In this document: positions 47,263 through 59,800 of the stretch, piece after piece
Numbering within the stretch: position 1 is the stretch's first letter
How the letters are laid out: every line of letters starts with the position of its first letter
Origin: Oscarella lobularis
Taxonomy: Eukaryota; Porifera; Homoscleromorpha; Homosclerophorida; Oscarellidae
Assembly: GCF_947507565.1 (NCBI RefSeq)
Contig: NC_089192.1
Coordinates: 1,422,690-1,486,689, forward strand
DNA length: 64,000 bases
Direction: 5' to 3'
Translations under genes and position numbers: made by a program
Notes under the pieces: generated by a model
Seen by the model: only the letters and a program-made list of their open reading frames with translations
Told to the model about the DNA's origin: nothing
The model's database searches: none

Positions 47263-50200
47263 TCATATTGAAACTTCACAACCGGTAAGAGCTGGAAGGT
47301 CGAGAAGAATGTCCACGAAACTTGGACGCGACAAGGGGTCGCATTCCCAGCATTGATTCATAATACGATCCCTATATAACGCAAAAAAAGCGGTCATACT
47401 TACAGCTGTGCATGAATGTAAGAGCAGAAGAAACGAAGCTCACAGAACACTTGGCCATTCCTGCGACACGTCGACTTTCAACTTGTTTCCTTTTCCAACA
47501 AAGGAGACAACCTCCTCGTTTGACAAGCCGGGATAAGGCAGAGCTCCGAGTGCGAAAATTTCCCACAAAACGACCCCGTAGGACCTGCACGACCGAATTA
47601 CACACGTGAATTATAAAACGTGTCTGTCCGTCTTCACCAAACGTCGGAGAAGTGAGTGAAGACGCCATCACGTAGCGATTCGGGTGCCATCCAGCGAATA
47701 GGCATAGGACCTACAAATAAACTTAAATCCGTGTCCAAAACACTATTAGCCGGTTTGCCCGGTAATTTTTAGCAGCGTATTCACATATAATTTATAGAAA
47801 TTATTTTTATATTTTGCTTCACATGCCCTGGACGCTGACCGGTCATTTTGACAGAGATCGCGCGCTCAAGATCTGACACGTTAGGCAAACTTATCCTACC
47901 TCTGCCGCATTTCCTGTAGTAGTCTTCAAGCTGGACGTCACGAGCCATTCCAAAATCTGCAAGATAAATCATCATTTGCGGTAAAAAAAACTATTATTAA
48001 AAAATTGACACAGTACTGTACCTCCTATCTTAACCACATTAGAAGACGAAACCAGGCAGTTTCTGGCAGCCAAGTCTCTGCATTCAAAAAAGAAATTAGA
48101 CGTCACGTAATTTTATTGAAAGAAAGATAAAGGTATTCAAAATCACCGGTGGACAAATTTCCTTTCGGTTAGGTAGGCCATTCCTGAGGCTATTTCTGCA
48201 GCCATGGTAAGAATCTGGCCTTCGGTAAACGGGAAAGGGCTAATGGCAGAGAGTGATGAATCGTTCTAAAATTAAACATTGCCTGGCTATTTTGTGATGT
48301 TTCTCTCCTTTACCGACGGTCTCACGGATCGAAGATACGATTTCAAATCGCCATTGCCCATCAGTTCCATGACAACGTAAACCGGATCTTTTTCAGAGAT
48401 AATTCCAATCAAACGGACAATATAATCGCAGACAAAATTCCTGCAAAGCAAAGCAAATTAAATTGAACTGCCGCGACAAAAAAAGTACTTCATAACAGAA
48501 GCTTCTTTTAGAAAAAGAACTTTCTCAAATGGCTTTGAAAAAGCATTGGGACACTACCCAGAAAACCTCATGAGTCATAATTGAGTTAGACATATTATAT
48601 TCCATACTTTTATCGCAACGGGTTCGGCTGTATCACCTTTATCTAACACTCCCTCAAAGACTTGGCCAAAGGCACCTTTCCCCAAAAGACCGCCCACACG
48701 GAGACTTTTGCGGTCAATTTCCCATTCATCCTGCTCGTACGAAATATTTGCGTCATTGAAATAACCTTCAGGCAACTCAGCCCTAATTGATTCCATAATA
48801 TTTTTCCTTAAAAATAATTTGACAAATTAGAGAGAGCAAGTGCCATCGGGTAAAACATTGAATCCAATAGCAAAAGAAACAAACAAACAAAAAAATTCCC
48901 TTATGAATCGCAATCTCAAGTGCAAAGGAAATTTCTAGAACCGAAACGAAAAGGCTCACTAGACATAACTAATAGACCTTTTTGAAAAAGGTTCGCATGA
49001 TACCTCTTGTTTCATGCATGCACAGAACACAAATAGACACAAAATCTTACCGCATTTTTTTCATTCGCCGCACGTAAAAAGCGACAGACACTATTAGTAC
49101 GATTGTACCGGCAAAAGTACCTCCGAACAAGGTGGATTTAAAATCAGTGCTTGGTTGAACCGTTGCGTCGACAATCGTTGCATTGACAAAAACTGAAATA
49201 TTTGCTAGCTGTTCCCAATTGGAACAATCCGATCCGAGCACTCTGACAATCAAAGACAAAGGCGCATCCGTTCTAAAATGAAGGCTCAGTTGATGAGTAG
49301 AAGTGTTTGACATTGTGCGCCGACAGAAGAAGCTCTGACGATTCTTGTCGCAACGGAAACCATCTGGTTGGATCGACTTTTTCGATATATTCCCCGAAAA
49401 TTTGACTCTGTAGTCGACAATGCCACAGAGAGACGAGCCTGGATCAGTCCAACTTACGTTCAACTAAAGCAAAATTTAGTTAATTGTTGAAAAGAGTTGA
49501 TATTGTAACTGTCCACCTTTTTCAAAATCGAAGTAGAATCCTTTTTTTTCAAATACCCATACGCAGAAAAATTCATTTTTTTGACAATGTTTACATTACC
49601 TACGCAATGTGTTACATCTATTCCCTTTGATTTTCAAATATCCAGACTCACAAATTTTAGGTAACAATTTTAGCTTTTTGCTCCAATTGCTGCAAGTGTT
49701 ATTTTCATATTGCAATTTTGCCTATAAAAAGGAAAAGTTAACGACAGTACAGAGTGAACGAGGTAATAGCATAAAACTGATAATTTTAAAACATAAGGCA
49801 ATTAAAACTAAATAATATTGACGTGCATATAAAAATAGCTTTCATTAATTAAAGTAAGAAATACAGACATTACCCTGACGTAGTAAATATAGCATGGCAG
49901 TATATTTAGGGAAAATTCAGAAACGCCACTTTTATTCAAGACAAAAGACTTGATCTTAACGCTGCCGTTATTGTATTTGAATTGAACGGATGCGTTTCGT
50001 GTGCTGTTGTCTACTGAAGTAATTCCATTATAGGAGCAGGGACAAATGCCTGCTGCGGAAGGTGTAGAGGTGTCGTTTTCCTTTTCGCATTCTAAAATAT
50101 TGTGCTATCAAATGATTACGGGCACGTTATGCATGCCTAAAGAAAGTTATCATCCATAAAAAGAAATGTGTAAACATGAGGAATTCCTGTACTATATGTT

Positions 50201-52220
50201 TGTAGGTATACAAAATTAGAGATACTGCAGCTTGCTAAGCAGCTAACTCTAACTAAATTCTTCTTGTAACCGGCCTTTCTACAATACGCGTGAGAGTGTA
50301 CATAGCACGGAAAGCGCCGGGTTGTTCCCAGTAAAGGCTGAAACAGAAAGGGAGACTCTCAAATTTACCTTTAGATGGACTTTTAGCTAGGATTTCGAAT
50401 ACGTATTTTGGGTAAACGTAATTTTCTTCACTTGCAATGCGCCAGGAAATCCACGAGCATTCTGCTTTATCCTGAAGTGATTCCAGCCTAAAGGAATCCG
50501 TACTGGAATTAGCTAAAAATCATAAACGTGAAACATAACAACAAGGAAATAGCTTCTCACAGCGTGTAGAAATGAGAGTCGAGAAGATTCTGACGTTCGA
50601 ACAGTCAAAAAGCCGCTTAGAACTCCTAAGCGATAAAACCGTTGATCGAACATAGACGGCATAATGACGACCAAAATTCAACCCCTTTAGTGTCTGTTTG
50701 CTCTCGCTACCAAAGAGAACTAAGCGCCGTTGGAACTGAAAATCCATTTCCGATCTTTCCAGAATATCTTGAAGAGAAGGAGGACAAGTGGTCGTCGACG
50801 CATTGATTCTGGTAAAGTTGACTTCCGCGTAGAATAACTCGGATCCGAGGTAAGTGTATTCTGTCGCGTTTTTGTAAATTCTCGTCCAGTTTAGTTCCAG
50901 GGTCGTCTCTCCACTGATCGAAGTTAAATTTGGCTTCAGTTCTGACCCGGGTGGCTCAGGTGACCAGTTGCCTAGAACGACAAACCATATATATAACGAC
51001 AAACCATATATATATACATATACATATAGGCCTGAAGGCAAAAACCTCACATTCTCCAAAGAGTGAGTTGCCTCCGCCAATAACAGTTTCTGAACTTTCA
51101 TTGCCAAAGACGTGTGGTCTCAGGTCGTCGATGTCTGACATACAGAGAAAAGGGTTTCCGTGAACCAACACCGGTGTATGGCGAATCGAAATTTGACTGA
51201 CGTTATTCCACAAACGCACTAAATCGCGATTATCATACAACGCAAAGGAAAATCTAAAAAGAAAATAGATAAGTTAACATCAGATTACATTTTCGGTATT
51301 AAACAAAGAGGCGTGTACAATGCACAGGTCTATTATTTCGCGAGTCCGGATATATACCGTGCAAAACAAATACAAAGTATAGCCCCTACTCACCTCTCGT
51401 TCCATTTCAACCCGCTTTCACCAATACTAACTAAGTTCTTGAAGAATGATAAACTTCTCAATCCAATTGTATTAGCGATGACTAGATATCCTCGAATTCT
51501 CGTCAGCTGACTGAAGATCTTCTCTAATTCTTCGTCATCAGTCCACGATCCAGAGAGGAAGAGTCCGCCACCAATCTCGACACACTGTTCAAGACACATC
51601 AAGTCGGACGCGTTAAACGCCGAATAAGATTCGTTGCACGAAAAAGGAGACCGCTGCGGACAATAGAAACGATTCGAATGCTGCTGGCAGGGCACACAGT
51701 CGCTCCTATTTTTGGTCTTGGCGCATGTAAACAACTTTGAGAAATCTAGATCATTGTCTGAGTCGACGTCTTGAATGTGAAAGCAACCGTTGTCCAACTG
51801 AATCGGCCATTGTCGGGGAAGCATTTGGAGATATGGGCTTCCTTCGATGACAAAAGTATGATAATCACGTGCGCTTCTGACGCAGTTACCACCAACTCGA
51901 TGGAGATTAGGTAGAAGTTCGGAGAAGTTCGTGTAAGTTTGAGAAAGATTTTCAATCCACAAACACCCACGTATTTCTTCAATGGTGTCCAGAGGAGCAC
52001 TGCTCCTATTGGAACAGCTGGACGGCTCTAGACCGTTGATGTGAAGTGACCCATTAATTATTGTGCAGTTCCTTGTATTTAGATTCGCGACGTCTTGACG
52101 GGTCGTCAATTGGAGATTGACTTCGCAGCCAGTATCTGAAGACAACAGAAATTATATAGGGCTACACACTCGGGTCATAAAGACGGAAACTGCTAGCATC
52201 GTGAATAGCCAAAAGGTCAT
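47263..52220 (-). CDS. Insulin-receptor-like tyrosine kinase C; splice-donor lesion
   Basis: The ATG at 52220 gives a good signal peptide ([17 protein letters not shown]) that joins the L1 exon in phase through a 34-nt intron. L1, Cys linker, L2, FN3, membrane span ([15 protein letters not shown]) and kinase exons follow the layout of copies A, B and D. The P-loop is [11 protein letters not shown] and the activation loop [16 protein letters not shown]. Lesion: the donor after the exon ending FLKIK reads AAAGGGAAT near 49622, where A, B and D have AAAGTAAAT, and no nearby GT restores phase. Correct joining to the FN3-TM exon is therefore doubtful. Divergence from A/B is clear in the ectodomain, suggesting different ligand preference if expressed. 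Confidence 0.78.
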
Positions 52221-53310
52221 CTTATACTTACATCCGCGACAGGAAACGCCTACACTCAATCAATTACCTCTTACTGAAAGTCGTTTGGGCAGAGGTCAAT
52301 GCTTAGTGGGGTTATGTTTGCATAAGGCTATTTTTAGGAATATGGCCTGCAGTTACGAGCGAAGAGAAGTCTAGGCCAGGATTGCGCAAACCTGGCGGAC
52401 GTCATCATCCGCGTATGAGAGGATGAACGCGACTAGATGAACGTCACCGTTGTTCGGTACGCCGAACCAAGAATCACATTAGCAAGTAAACTTGCTCGCA
52501 CAAAAGGTAAAATGTGACTCTCGTTTATTATACGTCGATCTCGCGTTAATTCTACTACGACGCGAGAACTACCATGATACCTTGGGATTCAACTTTCAAT
52601 GCGCTGCAGAGTAACAGTAAAGCGGGAACCGTGAAAAGCACTCGAGCAGAAATCCACATAGCGTAAACGAAGCCTAGATAGGCTAATCCGGGACGCTTCG
52701 AAGACTTTGCTTCCACAACCGGACATTTCAATGATTTTCCCTAGGTCTAGTGGACGAATGAGCAATCGTTCCCTTATCTCTTTTTGAGCAGACGAGGATA
52801 CGTAACACTTAGGACGCTAGGACTTCTACCTAGTGTGAGTGTTCCCCCTAGCGCCGGCTGCAAAGAGAGATCGAACGTTTCTTATTCTGACGGAGAGTTT
52901 ACATCGCCGCCGACGCACTCGATTATCTATTCCGAGCGAAAAAAGACTGGCGAGAGAATGTGCGGAACGGTTCGTCCTCAAATTACCTCAGCATTGTCGA
53001 AAAAAGAGTCGCGCCAACTTCGACAGTGTTTGTCGCTATTTTCACTGTCAAGGCTTGCGTTCTAAGACGTGGACGCTCTCGTACGTCGTTTATGTTCGCC
53101 TCCTACCAGTGTTTCCCTTTCAAGGGGCCTCACCTCTTTAGCGTACGCTAATGCAACGGCTGATTTTCTCACAAATTTCCATGTTCCATGCTTGCCTAAA
53201 CCTAAAAGCAGCGCTTAAGCATAACGGAGCAGCGCATCAGCAAATAACTAAACCAAGCATGCATGCAGACTCACTTGCACATTTCCTTACTACGTTCGGG
53301 GTCTTGATTG
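52221..53310. other. 5' flank of receptor C
   Basis: No gene is supported. It contains the recurrent segment at about 52930-53160. Confidence 0.45.
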
Positions 53311-54060
53311 TCACTCGAAAGTCAAACCAAATTCTTTGCGTAGTATAGAAACAACTTTCTCAGCCACCTTTACTACATTCTTAAAATGTTTTACTACAGG
53401 TTTCGCTATCGTCTGGAAGATTCCTTTCAAAAAGAATCCTGAGGTATCAAGACCCGATAGAGGATTGTAAGGAAAGTAAGAATAAGGATTGATTGTTGAA
53501 GGATCTGCCACAGATGGATCGGGAGAAAGGAATCGACCCAAAACAGGATCGTACAATCGGGAACCACACTGCATGATCCCCATCACATGAATCGCTTGCT
53601 GATGAGCGTAACTCCTTAACGTGACGGTGTTAGGGTTCAAAAACGTTTTTGTTCTCTTCAAAAGGCAGCCAGTTTTTCGAATTGCGCGCTCTCCCAAAAG
53701 CATTGCAGCTTTGTTGCCCAACTATACATGCTTGCGCTCAGAGTACACTGTTTCCACTGATCCTAAATGATCTCTTGTTACGTAGAACGTTTCCTCTTTC
53801 CCAAACCGCTTTATGTGAGAGTCAAAGTGAATGCATCGGTATCTTCGAACGAGAGAAGATCCTAGAAAATATCGGCAAACCATGTCTAAACCTTCGTATT
53901 CCAGCTCAAAGTTTCCGAGGGAAAACGCTACGAGCATTCTGCCATCAAAATCGACATCTTTCCTGTATACAGTGCCACCTTCGGCATCGTATATATTCAC
54001 ACCGAAACTAAGAACGTTTTTAAAACTAATGCACCCAACTCGCTCTGCCTCGCCTACTCT
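53311..54060 (-). pseudogene. RHS-repeat core remnant, copy C
   Basis: The minus strand shows FYVTRDHLGSVETVYSE, then after a frame break GSRLYDPVLGRFLSPDPSV and NPYSYFPYNPLSGLDTSGFF. These are the DHLGS and YDPxLGRFxSxDP signatures of the RHS-associated core, known from bacterial RHS/YD proteins and also found in some animal and fungal genes. After VVKVAEKVV the sequence jumps to the last residues EFGLTFE, so the C-terminal domain has been deleted. Frame breaks and the deletion make it a pseudogene. Confidence 0.8.
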
Positions 54061-54159
54061 CGCAAACGCAGACGCTGGACCGTGTTTGGCGCAATCGACT
54101 TTTTACAATAAATCGAAGTTTTTTTATGCCGCGTCAAACTTCGCTTTCCTTTCCTCGGA

Positions 54160-54340
54160 TGAAGGCCTTACAGTGGAACGAAAGGCTTTAGCTGAATGTA
54201 GACTCGCAGTCGACGCGAAATAGACAAATGTAACGGACTCACGTTCACCTTGCGAGCCGGGCAGCCGAAAGAATATAATTCGTGTTTCACAAAGCCCGTA
54301 TTGGGTAGTTCGCGTCTTCTGGTCAAAACTAGCTCACTTG
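54160..54340. repeat. LRR 3' flank segment shared with 25680-25940
   Basis: GTGGAACGAAAGGCTTTAGC and GGACTCACGTTCACC occur in both places, followed by a short inverted repeat (ATACGGG/CCCGTAT in the left copy). This flank is kept only at the outermost LRR copies; inner junctions have the relic structure instead. Confidence 0.6.
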
Positions 54341-56614
54341 CACAACATCCTCCTCCATCATTGAAAGAACGTACTTTCCAAACCAGCCTACTGGGCTTGG
54401 AACGTCTGTTCTTTGACCCATATCTCGTAGACATGCACAAGTACCGTTCGAATACCTATAGCGCTGAATGTCTCCTTCGAAAGACATCAGAATGCCAAAA
54501 CGCAAGGTAACCATTCTGTGAGCCGATGCGTCTTTAGAGAGCACATCCGCCGGCCAATGAGCGTCCTCGCACAGCAGAAGAAGACAAGTAAGATAACTGG
54601 ACTCAAAACAGGGACTACAGTCGAGGAGCATCTGCAATGATGCCGCCGAAAGCACACGATGCCTCAGGGACTCGTTTTCAGCCAGAGCAATCAGTAACCT
54701 CAGAGACGACATTGCAACTGATTTGCTGACCTCCATTCGGCATTCTTTCCACAACGGCGGCACATACGACGGCAAAAGTGCCAACAAATTAGTTTCTTGA
54801 ACCAAACGCTGCTGCGCGTCTGGCAGATCGCGGCACATGTAGTAGAGGATGTCGAGAAGAAGACGAATGTCACGATTGAGAGGAGGTGACAATTCATCGT
54901 TGCAGGAAAGATCACCTAGTGAGGATATCTGCTCCATCTGATCGCAAACCCGAGCAAGCCATTTCGTATGGAGAGCAAACCCAGAACGCTCAAACTCGTT
55001 CAGAGACTCAAAAATCGACGTCAGCCCAGCCAACATAGGCGTGCTATCACTACAACTGCCGCAGGTGGTGAAAAGATTCCTCGTTGGAGCTCCCTTACGA
55101 GTTATCGCGTTCAAGAAGAATGGCAAGGCAACGGAGAGCACGGGCGGTCGAGATAAAAGAGCAGCGCACAACGCCCACACGAGGTTGTTGTAAGTCCGGA
55201 AAAAGACGTCAGGTCGAGTGAGAGACGCCTCTAAGAGGCATTCGATCATTTCATCCCACAGCTCGTTTACAGACGGATCAGAAAAATGATCAGGACAGGC
55301 GTGAGAAGAACAGCCGGGGATCCTCGTCGAACAGGCGAGACAACGCGTTTTGTACGGCGTTCTCAAGCAAATGACGTTCACCAAAAACCGCTCAACGGGA
55401 GAGCGGTCGTTTTTGGCGCAGAACAGTTTTAAACGAGCAACGGTCACAGCGGCTGACATGACGCGAAAAAGAACGTCGCGTCGATCCATCGCATTCATTC
55501 CGCTATCAACGACTAAGTGCGGCAGTGTCATGGCAAACATTTGAAAGTCCGACCCGCCCTTTAGCGATATATTGACGAAATCGATGTTTTCGGCGTTTCG
55601 ATGAGAACAGCAGATGAAGCGCAGTCGCCCATTAGAAAGATTGTCTGGAATCCATGTCGCTTCGCCGTGAAAAGCCAAATACCTCATTTACTCCAACCGC
55701 TCGCTGCTCTCCAATTGTGCAACAACTTCGTGGAGACGGGGAAAGCTTGCTTCAAGACGAGTCAACGATTGGGCGCCGGTTACAATTTGTCGAAACGTGG
55801 CTTCAAGAACCGAGCGTTGCAACGCGTCCCATTGAACGTTCGAAATATCCAGCGAAGACAATCGAGTCAAAGTCGAAAAAAGATTGCCTATCCACGCAGC
55901 GCTGACGTTTCGACGAGAGACAATGCCCCATTCATTCGCCGTCAAAAACTTCAAATCGCTCATGCCAAGATGCTCCAGCTCAGAAAGTCTTTTGACAGAA
56001 CAAAAGACTTGATACCAACTAGCCGTCGTGCCAGAAACGTCGAGATGACGCAGCTGGGACAACGATGCGCACAGAGACTCGATATCAGTCGATGACGTCG
56101 ACGTGTAGCCGAGATCGACGTGACGCAATCGCGTAAACTCTTTCAGTCGTAAAACACCCAAATGTCCCGTCACGTGACTAGCTGAAAACGAAAGCAACGT
56201 GTCCCTGCACGTGCGAGCAAAGGCGTCCACAAGCGAAAACGGATGTTCGCTAATCCAATTACTAAACGAAACGTCGACGTGACGTAAAAACTTCCGCTGT
56301 CGAATGCGATGCTCGAAACTCCGCTCCCCTACGCCGTGTGGCATGGATCGGACGAAGGTGAGTGGAAGCGATGTCAGCATCGCTCGATTCGGATCGAGAA
56401 AGACGCGAAGAATTTGTTCCGTGAGCTTTCTTCGTCGCGCTAAGCCCTCGAAGAGAGCGTTTGCGATTGGAATGGGTAAACGACGCGGCGACGACGAGTC
56501 GAGGAGTATTGATTCGGCGATCGACGGCAATGGGAACGAGATGCCGGTCGGTGAATGTTCGTAGCCCGTTCGGCAAAGGCTTTTCACGCACAAATCGGCG
56601 AGACTCGAAACCAT
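54329..56614 (-). pseudogene. LRR protein copy 4, premature stop and altered end
   Basis: The same gene as copies 2 and 3, but CAA has become TAA at 55688-55690, cutting the protein after about 308 residues, within the leucine-rich half. Downstream the frame stays open to 54329. The 3' end is also changed: the usual ELDCV end is replaced by VS and a stop, because a short deletion joins other flank sequence there. A 452-residue C-terminal frame remains but has no obvious start. Confidence 0.82.
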
Positions 56615-56869
56615 TGATGAACGAATACGGGGAACCAAAAACTACCCGGAGGAAGTCAGGAACTCTTTGACACTAAACATTAAAAAACTAACTGCAAGTG
56701 TTTCACAAATTCTACTGTACTTGCATGCTGACTGTTGTGCATGCTGTGCTACATGGACGTACAAGTAGATATATATACAATGTTTCATGCAGATAATGTT
56801 TGTAATATCGTATCTACCTTGCAAGTTATATTGCTAATCTCATCATCGTTGGAAATTGCAATCATCATA

Positions 56870-59800
56870 TCATATTGAAACTTCACAACCGGTAAGAGCT
56901 GGAAGGTCGAGAAGAATGTCCACGAAACCTGGACGCGACAAGGGGTCGCATTCCCAGCATTGATTCATAATACGATCCCTATATAACGCAAAAAAAGCGG
57001 TCATACTTACAGCTGTGCATGAATGTAAGAGCAGAAGAAACGAAGCTCACAGAACACTTGGCCATTCCTGCGACACGTCGACTTTCAACTTGTTTCCTTT
57101 TCCAACAAAGGAGACAACCTCCTCGTTTGACAAGCCGGGATAAGGCAGAGCTCCGAGTGCGAAAATTTCCCACAAAACGACCCCGTAGGACCTGCACGAC
57201 CGAATTACACACGTGAATTATAAAACGTGTCTGTCCGTCTTCACCAAACGTCGGAGAAGTGAGTGAAGACGCCATCACGTAGCGATTCGGGTGCCATCCA
57301 GCGAATAGGCATAGGACCTACAAATAAACTTAAATCCGTGTCCAAAACACTATTAGCCGGTTTGCCCGGTAATTTTTAGCAGCGCATTCACATATAATTT
57401 ATAGAAATTATTTGTATATTTTGCTTCACATGCCCTGGACGCTGACCGGTCATTTTGACAGAGATCGCGCGCTCAAGATCTGACACGTTAGGCAAACTTA
57501 TCTTACCTCTGCCGCATTTCCTGTAGTAGTCTTCAAGCTGGACGTCACGAGCCATTCCAAAATCTGCAAGATAAATCATCATTTGCGGTAAAAAAACTAT
57601 TATTAAAAAATTGACACAGTACTGTACCTCCTATCTTGACCACATTAGAAGACGAAACCAGGCAGTTTCTGGCAGCCAAGTCTCTGCATTCAAAAAAGAA
57701 ATTAGACGTCACGTAATTTTATTGAAAGAAAGATAAAGGTATTCAAAATCACCGGTGGACAAATTTCCTTTCGGTTAGGTAGGCCATTCCTGAGGCTATT
57801 TCTGCAGCCATGGTAAGAATCTGGCCTTCGGTAAACGGGAAAGGGCTAATGGCAGAGAGTGATGAATCGTTCTAAAATTAAACATTGCCTGGCTATTTTG
57901 TGATGTTTCTCTCCTTTACCGACGGTCTCACGGATCGAAGATACGATTTCAAATCGCCATTGCCCATCAGTTCCATGACAACGTAAACCGGATCTTTTTC
58001 AGAGATAATTCCAATCAAACGGACAATATAATCGCAGACAAAATTCCTGCAAAGCAAAGCAAATTAAATTGAACTGCCGCGACAAAAAAGTACTTCATAA
58101 CAGAAGCTTCTTTTAGAAAAAGAACTTTCTCAAATGGCTTTGAAAAAGCATTGGGACACTACCCAGAAAAACCTCATGAGTCATAATTGAGTTAGAAATA
58201 TTATATTCCATACTTTTATCGCCACTGGTTCGGCTGTATCACCTTTATCTAACACTCCCTCAAAGACTTGGCCAAAGGCACCTTTACCCAAAAGACCGCC
58301 CACACGGAGACTTTTGCGATCAATTTCCCATTCATCCTGCTCGTACGAAATATTGGCGTCATTGAAATAACCTTCTGGCAAATCAGCCCTAATTGATTCC
58401 ATAATATTTTTCCTTAAAAATGATATGACAATTTAGAGCACAAGTGTCACACATTGATTCTAAGAGCAAAACAAACAAACAAAAACAAATTCCCTTATAA
58501 ATCGCGATCTCAAGTGCGACGGAAATTTCTAGAACCAAACAGAAAAGGCTCAATAGGCATAACTACAGCACTAGACAAAAAGCTTCTCCGGATACCACTC
58601 TTTTTATGCATGCACAGCACACAATTGGACACAAAATCTTACCGCATTCGTTTCATTCGCCGCACGTATAAAGCGACACCCACTATTAGTATGATTGCTA
58701 TAGCGGAAAGCCACCCGAAAAGGGCGGACTTCTTTTTTGGGCTCGGTTTAGTCCTTGACAGAACCGTTGCGTTACTAACATTGACAGGAAATGAAATATT
58801 TGCTAGCTGATTGAAACAATCAAATCCGAGCACTCCGACAGGCAGAGACGAACGATTTTCCGTCTTAAAACGAAAGCTCAGTTGATGAGTAGAATGGTTT
58901 GACGCTGTGCGCCGGCAGACGTAGTCCTGCTGATTCTTGTTGCAACGGAAATCATCTAATTGGATCGAATGTAGTTCAATTATAGTTTTCTCAGAGAATG
59001 TGACGGTATAGTTGAAAATTTCACAGAGAGAGGAGCCAGGATCAGTCCAACTAACGTTCAACTAAAGAAAAATTTAGTTAATTAATTAATGAAAGGAGAT
59101 AATATTGTAACTGTTAACCTTTTTCGAAATCACAACAAGGTCCCTCGGTTTCAAATACTCATGCCGGTATGCAGTAAAATTCATTTTTTCGACGACAACG
59201 TTTTTGTTACCTACGCAATGTGTTATATCTATTTACTTTGATTTTCAAAAAATCCCGTCTCACAAATTTGAGGTAACAATTTCAGCTTGTTGCTCCAAAT
59301 GCTGCAGTTGCTATTTTCATCTTGCATTTTTGCCTATAAAGAAGAAACGTTAACGGCAGTGCCTAACTGAAGAGTGCACGAGGCAATAGTATAAGAACTG
59401 ATATCTTTAAAAGAACATAAGACAATACTTAATTATTCGAACGTGCATATATAAATAGCTTTCATTAACTAATAAGGTAAGAAGTAGAGGCATTACCCTG
59501 ACATAGTAAATATAGCATGGCAATACACTAAGGGAAAATTCAGAAACGCCACTTCTATTCAAGACAAAAGACTTGGTCTCAACGCTGCCGTTATTGTATT
59601 TGAATTGAACTGCTGCGTTTCGTGTGCTGCTGTCCACTGAAGTAGTCCCATTATTATAGGAGCAGGGACAAATTCCTGCTGCCGAAGCCGCGGAGTTGAC
59701 ACGCGGACTATTCTCCTTTTCCTTTTCGCATTCTAAAACTTTGTGTTATAAAATGAGTACAGGCACATACGTACTGCATGTCTAAAAAGTTATCCTCCAT

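Noticed and set aside
53311-54060. Bacterial contamination as the source of the RHS-like sequence
   Set aside because: Matching fragments are embedded in four array junctions between intron-bearing animal genes, so they belong to this genome.
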